Assembly (NCBI GenBank): GCA_964558465.1
Contig: CAZLEF010000031.1
Coordinates: 1-64,000, forward strand
DNA length: 64,000 nucleotides
Direction: 5' to 3'
Source of the DNA: JACJYC01 sp964558465
GTDB lineage: Bacteria > Bacteroidota > Bacteroidia > Chitinophagales > Saprospiraceae
Shown here: piece by piece, positions 17,318-25,874 of the stretch
Numbering within the stretch: position 1 is the first letter of the stretch
Layout: the number at the start of each line of letters is the position of its first letter
The notes under the pieces: generated by a model
Databases searched by the model: none
What the model saw: the letters and a program-made list of their open reading frames with translations, nothing else
What the model was told of the DNA's origin: nothing
Made by a program: the position numbers and the translations under genes

Positions 17318-18553
17318 ATGCCCAAAGCTGTGATCACCCGTACCATCTGGCTCCTCGGCCTCATCAGCTTGTTCACCGATATGGCGAGTGAGATGCTTTA
17401 TCCGGTCATGCCGTTGTACCTGGAAAGCATCGGATTTTCGATTGTCCTGATTGGAGGGCTGGAGGGTTTGGCAGAAGCTGCAGCCGGGCTCAGCAAGGGA
17501 TATTTCGGCAAATGGTCGGATGCAACGGGGCGCAGGGTCCCGTTTGTACAGGTTGGATACCTGCTCAGCGCGCTGGCAAAGCCGCTTTTGATCCTGTGGA
17601 CGGCGCCGCTTTGGGTCTTTTTTGTCCGTACGACCGACCGCTTTGGGAAAGGCATCCGCACCGGCGCGAGGGACGCCTTGCTGGCAGAGGAAGCGACGCC
17701 TGAGGCGCGGGGCCGGGTATTCGGTTTCCACCGGGGCATGGATACGCTCGGGGCCGCCATTGGCCCTGCTTTGGCGCTTTTGTTCCTGTATTTTAAACCG
17801 GAATCCTACAGCGCACTATTCCTGCTGGCCTTTTTCCCGGGTTTGCTGGCGGTTATGGCCACTCTTTTTTTGAAGGATCGTTCAGCGGGGCCAGCCAGAG
17901 AAAACCCCCTGCGGGGCAGTTTTTTCAGTTTTATGAACTATATTTCCCATAGCAGCCGGGCGTACCGGCATCTGCTTTTGGGGCTGTTGCTGTTTGCACT
18001 GGTGAACAGCTCCGACGTTTTCCTGCTGTTGATGCTCAAACGCCAGGGAATGTCTGACACCGCTTTGATCGGCATTTATATTTTCTACAATCTGGTGTAC
18101 GCGCTGGCGGCTTATCCGGTGGGTAAAATGGCGGATCAATGGGGGATGAAACGGCTGTTCATTACCGGTTTGATCTTTTTTGCAGCGGTATACAGCGGCA
18201 TAACGCTGACAGGCAATGTCTATGGATTTTTGGGCCTTTTTTTTCTCTATGGTTTGTACGCAGCCTGCACGGAGGGCGTCGCCAAGGCCTGGATCAGCAA
18301 TCTGGTGGAGCGCGTCCACCTGGCAACGGCAATAGGGGCCTACGAAGGATTAAAAAGTATAACTGCCTTGCTGTCAAGTATCTTTGCCGGCTGGATCTGG
18401 TACGGTTTTGGCCCCGAAATTTTATTTATGGCGACGGGCGCTGCTGCTTTAGGCATTGCCGCTTATTTTTGGGGTCAACTTGAAACCACTGAGAACACTG
18501 AGAACACTGAGAGCACTGAGAACACTGAGAGCACGGATACTATTCAACCATGA
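17318..18553 (+). CDS. MFS transporter
   Basis: 411 aa from ATG 17318 (MPKAVITR); the frame upstream is pure ATCAACGC repeat. Twelve hydrophobic segments fit the major facilitator fold. The loop between helices 2 and 3 (GKWSDATGRR) and the segment RVFGFHRGMDTLGAAIGP are typical of drug/metabolite MFS_1 permeases. Substrate unknown. The last ~20 residues (TTENTENTESTENTES...) are not membrane protein at all. They are the translation of a tandem CACTGAGAA repeat that has replaced or extended the C-terminus. The stop codon overlaps the next repeat family (ATTCAACCATGAAACC), which runs into an assembly gap. Confidence 0.85.
   Translation: MPKAVITRTIWLLGLISLFTDMASEMLYPVMPLYLESIGFSIVLIGGLEGLAEAAAGLSKGYFGKWSDATGRRVPFVQVGYLLSALAKPLLILWTAPLWVFFVRTTDRFGKGIRTGARDALLAEEATPEARGRVFGFHRGMDTLGAAIGPALALLFLYFKPESYSALFLLAFFPGLLAVMATLFLKDRSAGPARENPLRGSFFSFMNYISHSSRAYRHLLLGLLLFALVNSSDVFLLLMLKRQGMSDTALIGIYIFYNLVYALAAYPVGKMADQWGMKRLFITGLIFFAAVYSGITLTGNVYGFLGLFFLYGLYAACTEGVAKAWISNLVERVHLATAIGAYEGLKSITALLSSIFAGWIWYGFGPEILFMATGAAALGIAAYFWGQLETTENTENTESTENTESTDTIQP
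18486..18540 (+). repeat. CACTGAGAA tandem repeat inside the MFS 3' end
   Basis: Nine-base units CACTGAGAA/CACTGAGAG are repeated about six times and read in frame as (T)-E-N/S-T. A related unit CACTAAGAA forms the spacer at 27919-27957, and a fragment is at about 63.82 kb. Confidence 0.8.
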
Positions 18554-18792
18554 AACCANNNNNNNNNNNNNNNNNNNNNNNNNNNNNNNNNNNNNNNNNN
18601 NNNNNNNNNNNNNNNNNNNNNNNNNNNNNNNNNNNNNNNNNNNNNNNNNNNNNNNNNNTCCAACCATGCCCTCCTTCGCCCAAGGCTACGGCGGGTAAAA
18701 AACCATTCAACCATGAAACCATTCAACCATGAAACCATCCAACCATGCCCTCCTTCGCCCAAGGCTACGGCGGGTAAAAAACCATTCAACCA
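18541..18792. repeat. 79-bp tandem repeat (ATTCAACCATGAAACC family) interrupted by assembly gap
   Basis: The unit beginning TCCAACCATGCCCTCCTTCG occurs at 18659 and again at 18738 (period 79). It contains CCTTCGCCCAAGGCTACGGC+GGG and TAAAAAACC, flanked by ATTCAACCATGAAACC copies. A related sequence in inverse orientation is at 53785-53815 (ACCCGCCGTAATCCTAAGGC). The scaffold gap lies inside this array. Confidence 0.8.
18559..18658. other. Assembly gap (100 N)
   Basis: Exactly 100 undetermined bases, the usual placeholder for a gap of unknown size. It lies between copies of a tandem repeat, so the true number of repeat units is unknown. Confidence 0.98.
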
Positions 18793-20767
18793 CAAAACCG
18801 TATCGTTTCCATTCATCTTTTTATTTTTTGCCCTTGCCCTTGCGACAGCCCAGGCGCCCAAACAACTGGTCGTGGAGGCCGGCAAACCCATCGCGAGGAT
18901 CCAACCGACCATGTGGGGTATCTTTTTTGAAGACATCAACTTCGCAGCCGACGGCGGGTTATACGCAGAACTGGTGAAAAACCGGTCGTTTGAATTTCAC
19001 GTGCCGCTGATGGGCTGGAAGGAACAAAAAGAAGGCGAAGGCAAGGGGAAACTGCTCGTCATCAACCGGGGGGAACAACAGCAGCAGAACCCGCGATTTT
19101 TGCGGATGACCGCCAAGGCTGCAAAAGGAGCGTTTGGTATCCAGAACGAAGGTTTCCGCGGAATGGGAGTTAAAAAGGGCGAATCCTACCGGTTCTCCGT
19201 TTTTGCCCGCCTGGCCGGGGAAAACAACCTCAAACTCCGCATCGAACTGCTCGATTCCCTCGACCGCCCTATCGGCGTTGGTCAATTGCAAGGGTTTCAC
19301 ACGGAATGGAAAAAACACGAGGTCGTTTTTACCTGCGACGCCACCGAACCCAAAGCCCGCCTAAACGTCCTGCTGGAGGGCGAAGGAACGCTGGACCTGG
19401 ACATGATCTCCCTTTTTCCGGTCAATACCTGGAAAAACAGGCCCAATGGCCTGCGGGCCGACCTGACCGGCATGCTGGCAGCCCTTAAGCCCGGTTTTAT
19501 TCGTTTTCCCGGCGGCTGTATCGTGGAAGGCCGCGTATTGGCCAACCGCTACCAATGGAAAAAAACAGTAGGCCCGCCGGACCAACGCGAAATGATCGTC
19601 AACCGCTGGAACACCGAATTTGCCCACCGTTCGACTCCCGATTATTTTCAGTCTTTCGGCCTGGGTTTTTATGAATATTTTCTGCTGGCGGAAGACCTTG
19701 GCGCCGAACCTTTACCCATTATCAACTGCGGTATGGCCTGCCAGTTCAACACGGGCGAAGTGGTCCCGATGGATCAACTGGATCCCTATATACAGGATGC
19801 CCTCGACCTTATCGAATTTGCCAATGCGCCGGTCAACACTACCTGGGGAAAACTGCGGGCCGATATGGGCCATCCCGCGCCTTTTAACCTGAAAATGCTG
19901 GGGGTGGGCAACGAACAATGGGAAGAGCAATACGTCGAACGGTTCAAGGCCTTTGCCAAAGTGCTCCGGGAAAAACACCCGGAGATCCAACTCGTCTCCG
20001 GTTCGGGGCCCTTCAACAGCGGCGAATGGTTCGATTACCTGTGGGCCGAAATGAAAAAAGAAAAGGCCGACCTGGTGGACGAACATTATTACAGCCGCCC
20101 GGAATGGTTCCTCAAAAATGCAGGGCGTTACGACCATTACGACCGCAACGGCCCCAAGGTCTTTGCCGGAGAATTTGCCGCCCACGGGCCGGAAGGGACT
20201 GCCCCTTCTTCCCGCAATACCTGGCTGAGCGCCCTGACGGAAGCCGCCTTTATGACCGGCCTCGAACGGAACGCAGACGTGGTGCATCTGGCGTCCTACG
20301 CCCCGCTTTTTGCCCATGTGGAAGCCTGGCAATGGCGGCCCGACCTGATCTGGTTCGACAACCTGAATGTGGTGGGCACCCCCAACTATTACGTGCAAAA
20401 ACTCTTTTCCAACAACGCCGGTGATCAGGTTGTGCCGATCCTGGATGCAGGAAAAGCACTCATTGGGCAGGACAGCCTCTACGCCAGCGCGGTCACCGAT
20501 CAAAAAACAGGTGAACTGATCGTCAAACTGGTCAACGCTGCTTCAACGCCCGCTGCAGTGCAGATCAACCTGAAGGGCGTGGGCCTGGCCGGCAATACAG
20601 CGTGGACACAAACCCTTACTTCACCAGACCTTATGGACTATAATTCCCTCGAAAATCCAAACCTGATCTACCCGGAAAAAGGCGAGTTGAAAACCTCCGG
20701 CAATCAAATTTCTCTTCGGGCCGGCCCCCGTTCACTGACCGTGGTCCGGGCCAAAACCAGAAAATAA
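18713..20767 (+). CDS. Alpha-L-arabinofuranosidase, GH51
   Basis: 684 aa, exported. It releases terminal arabinofuranose from arabinan or arabinoxylan. The catalytic pair of retaining GH51 enzymes is visible: acid/base E401 in GVGNEQW and nucleophile E487 in VFAGEF. Domain order: signal segment (about 31-47, ending ATAQ), N-terminal strand region with MWGIFFEDIN, a carbohydrate-binding-like beta domain (about 110-225), the (beta/alpha)8 barrel (about 235-540) and a C-terminal beta-sandwich. The first ~30 residues (MKPFNHETIQ...GKKPFNHK) come from the repeat array. No ATG, GTG or TTG start closer to the signal peptide is obvious, so the start codon itself seems to be supplied by the repeat. 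It is followed 24 bp later by mscS. Confidence 0.9.
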   Translation: MKPFNHETIQPCPPSPKATAGKKPFNHKTVSFPFIFLFFALALATAQAPKQLVVEAGKPIARIQPTMWGIFFEDINFAADGGLYAELVKNRSFEFHVPLMGWKEQKEGEGKGKLLVINRGEQQQQNPRFLRMTAKAAKGAFGIQNEGFRGMGVKKGESYRFSVFARLAGENNLKLRIELLDSLDRPIGVGQLQGFHTEWKKHEVVFTCDATEPKARLNVLLEGEGTLDLDMISLFPVNTWKNRPNGLRADLTGMLAALKPGFIRFPGGCIVEGRVLANRYQWKKTVGPPDQREMIVNRWNTEFAHRSTPDYFQSFGLGFYEYFLLAEDLGAEPLPIINCGMACQFNTGEVVPMDQLDPYIQDALDLIEFANAPVNTTWGKLRADMGHPAPFNLKMLGVGNEQWEEQYVERFKAFAKVLREKHPEIQLVSGSGPFNSGEWFDYLWAEMKKEKADLVDEHYYSRPEWFLKNAGRYDHYDRNGPKVFAGEFAAHGPEGTAPSSRNTWLSALTEAAFMTGLERNADVVHLASYAPLFAHVEAWQWRPDLIWFDNLNVVGTPNYYVQKLFSNNAGDQVVPILDAGKALIGQDSLYASAVTDQKTGELIVKLVNAASTPAAVQINLKGVGLAGNTAWTQTLTSPDLMDYNSLENPNLIYPEKGELKTSGNQISLRAGPRSLTVVRAKTRK

Positions 20768-20791
20768 CTTATCTTTGGATAAAAAGAAGCG

Positions 20792-21649
20792 ATGAAGTTT
20801 AAACTTTTTGGAGACCTTGAAACATTAATTTCCTTTTTTGCCATAATTGTAGCTACCGTTGTTTTGGCCTGGCTTTTCAACCTGGTGGCGCGCCGGTACA
20901 TCCGCAAGGCCGTCCTGATGATGGACGCCGACCCGACCAGTTACCAGTTTGTCAGGCACCTCGTAACAGCGCTGATCTATCTGTTGGGGGTGGGGTGGGG
21001 GCTTTTGCTGCTACCGGGGTTCAAAACCATCGCCGGTTCGTTGCTGGCCGGCGCCGGCATCGCTGCGATCGTCGTGGGTATGGCGTCCCAGCAGGTGATG
21101 AGCCATATCCTCAGCGGCTTTTTCCTGATCCTTTTCAAACCTTTCAGGGTGAACGACCGGCTGAAACTCAAAGACGGTTTTACCGGCACCGTGGAAGATA
21201 TTACCCTCCGCCACACCGTATTGCGCGACCTGGAAAACAACCGGATCATTGTGCCGAATGCAGTAATCAGCAACGAGATCATCGTCAATACCAACCTGAG
21301 CGACAACCGGGTTTGCCGCTTCGTGGAAGTCGGCATCGCCTATGACGCCGATCTCGAACACGCCATAAAAATCATGCGGGATGAAGTCATGAAACACCCC
21401 CAGCGCGTGGATCCGCGCACCCCGGAGCAGGTAGCCGCAGGCAAACCGGAAGTGGAGGTACGGGTGATCGGCCTGGGGGACAGCGCCGTCAACCTCCGGG
21501 CCTGGGCCTGGGCCAAAGACACCCAGAGCGCCTTTAACATGCATTGCGATCTGCTCAAAGCCATCAAACTCCGCTTCGACGCCGAAAGGATCGAAATTCC
21601 CTTCCCCCAGCGAAAGGTTTGGCTGGAAACCACAAAAAATGAAAATTGA
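20792..21649 (+). CDS. Small-conductance mechanosensitive channel (MscS family)
   Basis: 285 aa. Three N-terminal membrane segments include the pore-lining helix (GSLLAGAGIAAIVVGMASQQV, roughly 85-105), rich in Gly/Ala as in MscS TM3. The cytoplasmic beta domain follows with the family signatures F.L.LFKPF.V.D and GTVEDITLRHTVLRD, and a C-terminal alpha/beta part. Such channels open on hypo-osmotic shock in the inner membrane. The gene starts 24 bp after the GH51 stop on the same strand, so it may be co-transcribed with it, though the functions are unrelated. Confidence 0.9.
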   Translation: MKFKLFGDLETLISFFAIIVATVVLAWLFNLVARRYIRKAVLMMDADPTSYQFVRHLVTALIYLLGVGWGLLLLPGFKTIAGSLLAGAGIAAIVVGMASQQVMSHILSGFFLILFKPFRVNDRLKLKDGFTGTVEDITLRHTVLRDLENNRIIVPNAVISNEIIVNTNLSDNRVCRFVEVGIAYDADLEHAIKIMRDEVMKHPQRVDPRTPEQVAAGKPEVEVRVIGLGDSAVNLRAWAWAKDTQSAFNMHCDLLKAIKLRFDAERIEIPFPQRKVWLETTKNEN

Positions 21650-21679
21650 CGGGTAAGAAAAAATAGCCTATTTTGGATT

Positions 21680-24600
21680 TCAGAGGTCCTTAACGGTATC
21701 CCCCTTTTTCAAATACGCCAGAAGATTCCGCATCTCTTCCAGGCCGATGGTATTTTCCAGGCCGTCGGGCATGGCCGATACAGGGGAGGATTGCAGTGAA
21801 AGGATCTCTGCACGGGAGAAGGTCCTTTCAATTCCAGCCAGGTTTTTGATCGTAATGGAGGCGGAGGTTTCGGAAATGATAACGCCCGTTTCGACCGTCC
21901 TGCTTTTCAATTCCAGGGTCCACATTTCGTAAGCATCGGCGATCGACCGGTTGGGGTTCAGAATATCTGCCAGGATGAACCGGGGCTCGCGGTTGCGGAT
22001 GGAGGCCAGGTCCGGGCCAAAATTGACGCCTTCCCCTTGCATCCGATGGCATTGCCGGCAGGCCTTGTCAAAAACCAATTTGCCTTTTGCCGCATCGCCG
22101 GCGCCCTGGAGGGCTGCCTGATATTGATTCACTACTTTTTGCCGGTCGCTGTTTTCCGGAGCTGTCAGAACCTTGCGCGCGTGTTCGCGTACCTCCGTAT
22201 CGTCGTTGTTCATCAACCGGACCTGCCGCGGCCAACTGATAAACGAAGCCTTGACCTTGCCTGCCGCCACGGCGTCGAGCAGCCGGTGCATCCTGCCGGG
22301 CGCCGACAAAAACAGGTTGACTGCGTGGTCTTTCAGATCCGGTGTCAAGGTACTCCACTGGTCCAGTAAGAAGTTCGTCACCCCGTCGCCAGGGATTTTT
22401 CCCAGGGCATTCATTGCCGCTTTCTGGACGGATTCCGGCTCAACCGGGGAAATCCGCTGTTCGAACAAAACACGATTGGAAACAGGGTTCGAGAGTGCCA
22501 GGAGTTGCATCGCGTCAACCCTGACGGCTTCCGGCAGGTTCCGTTCTTTTGCCCATTTTGCGGCGTCTTGCAAGGAGGGGCCCGCGGCTGCCGGTCCTGG
22601 CAATCCGGTCACTGTCAGCAGGTTTAAACAGGCCGAACGCAGCGGGTTTTCCGGTGTTTGGTCAAAATGCTGTAAAAGCCGGCTTTTCTCCGTTTCTCCG
22701 ATCCATGCCGGCGCTCCCTTGTACTGCCAGAGTTGGTATAAACCTTCCAGAACGGCCGATTGCCATCCGGCGTCTTCGGCCGAACCGGTCCGGGTTCCTT
22801 TCTGTATCAGGGTTTGGATGGCTTGTTGGTCATTTGAATTACCGATGGCAGCTGCAAGCAAGGAGAAAAAACGGCTTGCGGATCCGGAGTTTTGGCCTTT
22901 GAATTTTTCCTGGGCCAGGTCGAGCAGGGCCATCTCCCGTCCCGGGACTCCCGTCAGTGCAGCCACCTGAACCCAGGGGTCTTCGAGGTCTTGTTGCAGG
23001 ATGGATATTCTTACCTGGTCGGCTTTTTCATCCTCCAGGAAACCGAGCGTACATAAAAGCTGATAGCGGACTTTTGGGTGTTGGTCTGTTGACATAGCCG
23101 TCAAAACAGGCTCAAGTCCGGGGAATTGACCCAGGTGCAGTTCTGCAATCCGGACTGTGTTTTCCCGGACGCCCGGATGGGGATGAGCCAGGTTTTCTGT
23201 CAGTACCGGTTCGTCCATTTTGCCCAACCCCTCCAGCAGCCAAAGCGCGTGTACCCGTCCTTCAGGCGTTTTGGCGGTCAACGCTGCTTTCCGGATGAGG
23301 CCGACAGACGTGCTGTTTCGTTGAAAGAGCAATCGCTGGGCGTTTCTGCGGTACCAGATATTGGGGTGGTCCAGGTATTTGATCAACCCGGCATCGGAGG
23401 CCTGGCCCAGTCGGGCAGTGTTCATCCAGTCCATCGGCAGGCCTTTTTCGGGCACAATGCGGTAAATGCGGCCTTTGTCGGACCCCTCGTATAACCGACC
23501 CGAGTTGTTGACCTCGTCCGACATCCACTCCGGGTGTTCGATGATGGGCCGGTAATAGTCCAGCACATACAATGCGCCATCCGGGCCGGTATAAAAATTA
23601 CAGGGCCTGAAAAAGGGATCTCTGGAGGCCAGAAATTCGCGGTTTTCCAGTATCCGGCTTGCGGAAAAGGTTGCACCCTGGTCTTTTATCCGGTCCACAT
23701 GTACGAGATTATGAACAGGCTCTGCTACAAAGGTACAGTGGTGGTTATAGGGTTCCGGAAAAGCGCCGCCCTGATACCAGGTGACGCCGCAGGCTGAGGT
23801 GATGACCCCCACGTCGGTCAGCAGTTGGTGTTGCGGGTTTTCGGTAATGGGATAAACTTCGCAAGCATTGCCATGATCAGGCAGGTTTTGCACCACATCC
23901 GGGATCAGCACATTGGGGTTCCGGCGCAAGTAGCGGTCGGCGATCACTTCATGGTACAGGTGATGGGCATTTTCATTCATGATCTGGTGGCCCCAGGGGT
24001 CAAAAGTCTGCCCGAATTGGGAATTACCGGAGAGCGCCTCGATCTCGTAGCTGTCGGGGCGGAAGCGTACGTTCCGGTCGTCTGCATTGCGGGGCAGCCG
24101 GGGTGCACCGGGGTTGTCGGGAAAATATACCTCTGTCCCTTCGTCGCTGAACGTTTCGGTGCAAACGATGGGTGTGACCGCCCATTGGTGGGCCAGGTAG
24201 ATCCAGTTGTCCAGGCCAAAGACCGGTGTATTCAGGTTGTGTTGCGGGTTGGACAACGCAAAACCGGTGAGGATTTTCTTCCGGATATCGGCCCGGTCGT
24301 CGCCGTTGCTGTCTTCCAGGTACCAGACATGCGGCGGATCGGTGACGAGTACGCCCTTGCGCCATTTCATAATGCCTGTGGGCAGGACCAGGCTGTCGGC
24401 AAAGACCACGCTTGTATCCGGCAGGCCGTCGGTATCGGTGTCTTTCAGGATTTTCACCAACCCCGAACCGCTCACGTCGAGCGGGTAACCGTGCATTTCC
24501 ACCACGTAGAACACGCCGTTTTCGTCCACCTCCATCGCTACGGGGTCGGCAATGAGCGGTTCTGCGGCGATCAGTTCGATGCGAAAGCCTTCTGCGATTT

Positions 24601-24751
24601 CGAAGGCGGCCAGTGCTTTTTGGAGTTCAGAAGAAAGGGGGCGTTGGCCGGTTTCCCGGCATCCTGAAAAACAAAAAAGAGAAAGAATCAGGGCAAACGG
24701 CAGGAGAAACGCCGCCATCTTGTGTCGTTGGAACGGGTTGGCCATTTTCAT
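21680..24751 (-). CDS. Lipoprotein: membrane-bound dehydrogenase propeller, HEAT repeats, cytochrome c
   Basis: 1023 aa. The N-terminus has a lipobox (LFCFSGC, Cys near 31). Residues about 45-430 form a beta-propeller of the 'putative membrane-bound dehydrogenase' type (EVDENGVFYVVEMHGYPLD; DGLPD; GPDGALYVLDYYRP). About 450-880 are HEAT-like helical repeats. A cytochrome c motif C-R-Q-C-H lies near residue 898, in GKLVFDKACRQCH, followed by a TIGR02603-like heme-binding region with NPNRSI and TGVI. Proteins of this plan are abundant in Planctomycetota and in Bacteroidota and are thought to oxidise sugars or alcohols and pass electrons to the c-type heme. Substrate unknown. It is convergent with mscS. 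The alternative start two codons in (MANPFQ) is equally possible. Confidence 0.85.
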   Translation of the reverse strand: MKMANPFQRHKMAAFLLPFALILSLFCFSGCRETGQRPLSSELQKALAAFEIAEGFRIELIAAEPLIADPVAMEVDENGVFYVVEMHGYPLDVSGSGLVKILKDTDTDGLPDTSVVFADSLVLPTGIMKWRKGVLVTDPPHVWYLEDSNGDDRADIRKKILTGFALSNPQHNLNTPVFGLDNWIYLAHQWAVTPIVCTETFSDEGTEVYFPDNPGAPRLPRNADDRNVRFRPDSYEIEALSGNSQFGQTFDPWGHQIMNENAHHLYHEVIADRYLRRNPNVLIPDVVQNLPDHGNACEVYPITENPQHQLLTDVGVITSACGVTWYQGGAFPEPYNHHCTFVAEPVHNLVHVDRIKDQGATFSASRILENREFLASRDPFFRPCNFYTGPDGALYVLDYYRPIIEHPEWMSDEVNNSGRLYEGSDKGRIYRIVPEKGLPMDWMNTARLGQASDAGLIKYLDHPNIWYRRNAQRLLFQRNSTSVGLIRKAALTAKTPEGRVHALWLLEGLGKMDEPVLTENLAHPHPGVRENTVRIAELHLGQFPGLEPVLTAMSTDQHPKVRYQLLCTLGFLEDEKADQVRISILQQDLEDPWVQVAALTGVPGREMALLDLAQEKFKGQNSGSASRFFSLLAAAIGNSNDQQAIQTLIQKGTRTGSAEDAGWQSAVLEGLYQLWQYKGAPAWIGETEKSRLLQHFDQTPENPLRSACLNLLTVTGLPGPAAAGPSLQDAAKWAKERNLPEAVRVDAMQLLALSNPVSNRVLFEQRISPVEPESVQKAAMNALGKIPGDGVTNFLLDQWSTLTPDLKDHAVNLFLSAPGRMHRLLDAVAAGKVKASFISWPRQVRLMNNDDTEVREHARKVLTAPENSDRQKVVNQYQAALQGAGDAAKGKLVFDKACRQCHRMQGEGVNFGPDLASIRNREPRFILADILNPNRSIADAYEMWTLELKSRTVETGVIISETSASITIKNLAGIERTFSRAEILSLQSSPVSAMPDGLENTIGLEEMRNLLAYLKKGDTVKDL

Positions 24752-24811
24752 GAATACAGGATTTTGCGGTAAGGCGAAGTTGGCAATATTTTTCAGGAAA
24801 CCTGAGGGTTG

Positions 24812-25000
24812 CTAATTTATGATACAGGTCTCCAAGCCTAAATTATCGATTCGGAAGCTGAAAGGCGGGGTTTCGCCGGGTTCGTCATTTAAAACTTGCA
24901 TGACAACTTCCAAGTCATCGTGAAGTGTTCGATATTTTTTCAAAAGGCGTTTGAGATCCTGTTCAAACTCAGGAAGCCTTTCAAACAGTATCTTACTCAT
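24812..25000 (-). pseudogene. RelE/ParE-like toxin, C-terminally truncated
   Basis: 62 aa. The sequence starts FERLPEFEQDLKRLLKKYRTL, the two-helix N-terminal region of RelE/ParE-type toxins, and stops at NLGLETCIIN. Full members run to about 100-120 aa with a beta-sheet core carrying the catalytic or gyrase-binding residues, all missing here. The ATG overlaps the 3' end of the antitoxin gene by 8 bp (24993-25000), the classical arrangement of a toxin-antitoxin operon. The 60 bp after the stop do not read as the lost toxin end in the frame I checked. It is either an inactivated toxin or a short relic; I infer loss of ribonuclease activity. Confidence 0.6.
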
Positions 25001-25781
25001 CGTCTTCGTACGCCCTTACAGAATAAGGCGGTGTGCGATAAAACGCCAGTTCATAATTAATTTCTTTGTTGGTCTCCGTTGCTTTCCAGGGTTTATCACC
25101 ATGCGAATATTGACTGATCGTGGCAGCCGACCAATCGCTCATTTGTTCAATGACCTTGTCGATGACCTCCTTCTCGCTGGCTTTTAAACGAGTCAGATCG
25201 GCTTTGACAAGGGGAATGTACCGGGTTTGCACCTTGTCGAAATACGCTGTTTTTATTCTTTGTATTTGCCCATCTTCCATCATTTGCTGGATAATGGCGT
25301 CCAATTTCTGAGGTACCGGGCCATAGGGCAATTTGCGGTATTTGGCGCCGGTTAAATGCTCTTCGTATAACTCATAGTAATTGAAATCGGCAAAATAAAG
25401 CAGCTTGTAAAGTACGGTTTCACCCACATTGGGTTTGCCTGCGCAATGTTCCAATAAATACAGTAAAACGGTTTTGAATTTGTTGACATTCAAAACCGGA
25501 ATGGAAATTCTTTCTTCAGCTTCGGTCATGTCGTCTTCATCCTTTATGTCCATATCCTGGCCTGCTGAAAAATCTTCCGACATAAAATCATCCAGGGAAA
25601 ATCCAAGAACCAGGGACAATTTTTGAAATTCAATGATGTTGACACTCCGGTTGCCCAATTCAATTTGTGCAAAGGACGGTCGGGAAATATCAACGCTATT
25701 GGCCAATTCTTCTTGCGACAACCCCTTCATTTTGCGAAGCCGGGCAATCCGTCGGCCGATTTCTTTTTGTGACAGGTTCAT
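24993..25781 (-). CDS. Panacea-domain antitoxin with N-terminal XRE helix-turn-helix
   Basis: 262 aa, cytoplasmic. Residues 1-65 are an XRE/Cro-type HTH (IGRRIARLRKMKGLSQEELA...ISRPSFAQIELG). A linker follows, then from about 95 the Panacea (DUF4065/SocA-like) fold, with the signature VLYKLLYFADFNYY and LPYGPVP. Panacea proteins are a broadly paired class of antitoxins that neutralise unrelated toxins. The HTH fusion suggests it also represses its own operon. It is followed, with an 8-bp overlap, by a truncated RelE-like toxin. Its upstream region is strongly AT-rich and holds two inverted repeats (25793-25805 and 25826-25846) suited to autoregulation. AT-richness and TA content suggest horizontal origin. 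Confidence 0.85.
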   Translation of the reverse strand: MNLSQKEIGRRIARLRKMKGLSQEELANSVDISRPSFAQIELGNRSVNIIEFQKLSLVLGFSLDDFMSEDFSAGQDMDIKDEDDMTEAEERISIPVLNVNKFKTVLLYLLEHCAGKPNVGETVLYKLLYFADFNYYELYEEHLTGAKYRKLPYGPVPQKLDAIIQQMMEDGQIQRIKTAYFDKVQTRYIPLVKADLTRLKASEKEVIDKVIEQMSDWSAATISQYSHGDKPWKATETNKEINYELAFYRTPPYSVRAYEDDE

Positions 25782-25792
25782 GTTCTTGACTT

Positions 25793-25846
25793 AATGAATT
25801 TCATTTTAACAATGCAAATATCTAATTTGTTTTAATGAAAAACAAA
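25793..25846 (-). promoter_or_regulatory. Candidate operators upstream of the Panacea antitoxin
   Basis: Two dyads lie 12 and 45 bases before the antitoxin start. AATGAA-T-TTCATT is at 25793-25805. TTTGTTTT-AATGA-AAAACAAA is at 25826-25846. Both contain TTAATGAA. The spacing and dyad symmetry suit binding of an XRE repressor dimer; this is inference. Confidence 0.45.
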
Positions 25847-25874
25847 TGATTGTTCTGATTTATTACAAAATGAT

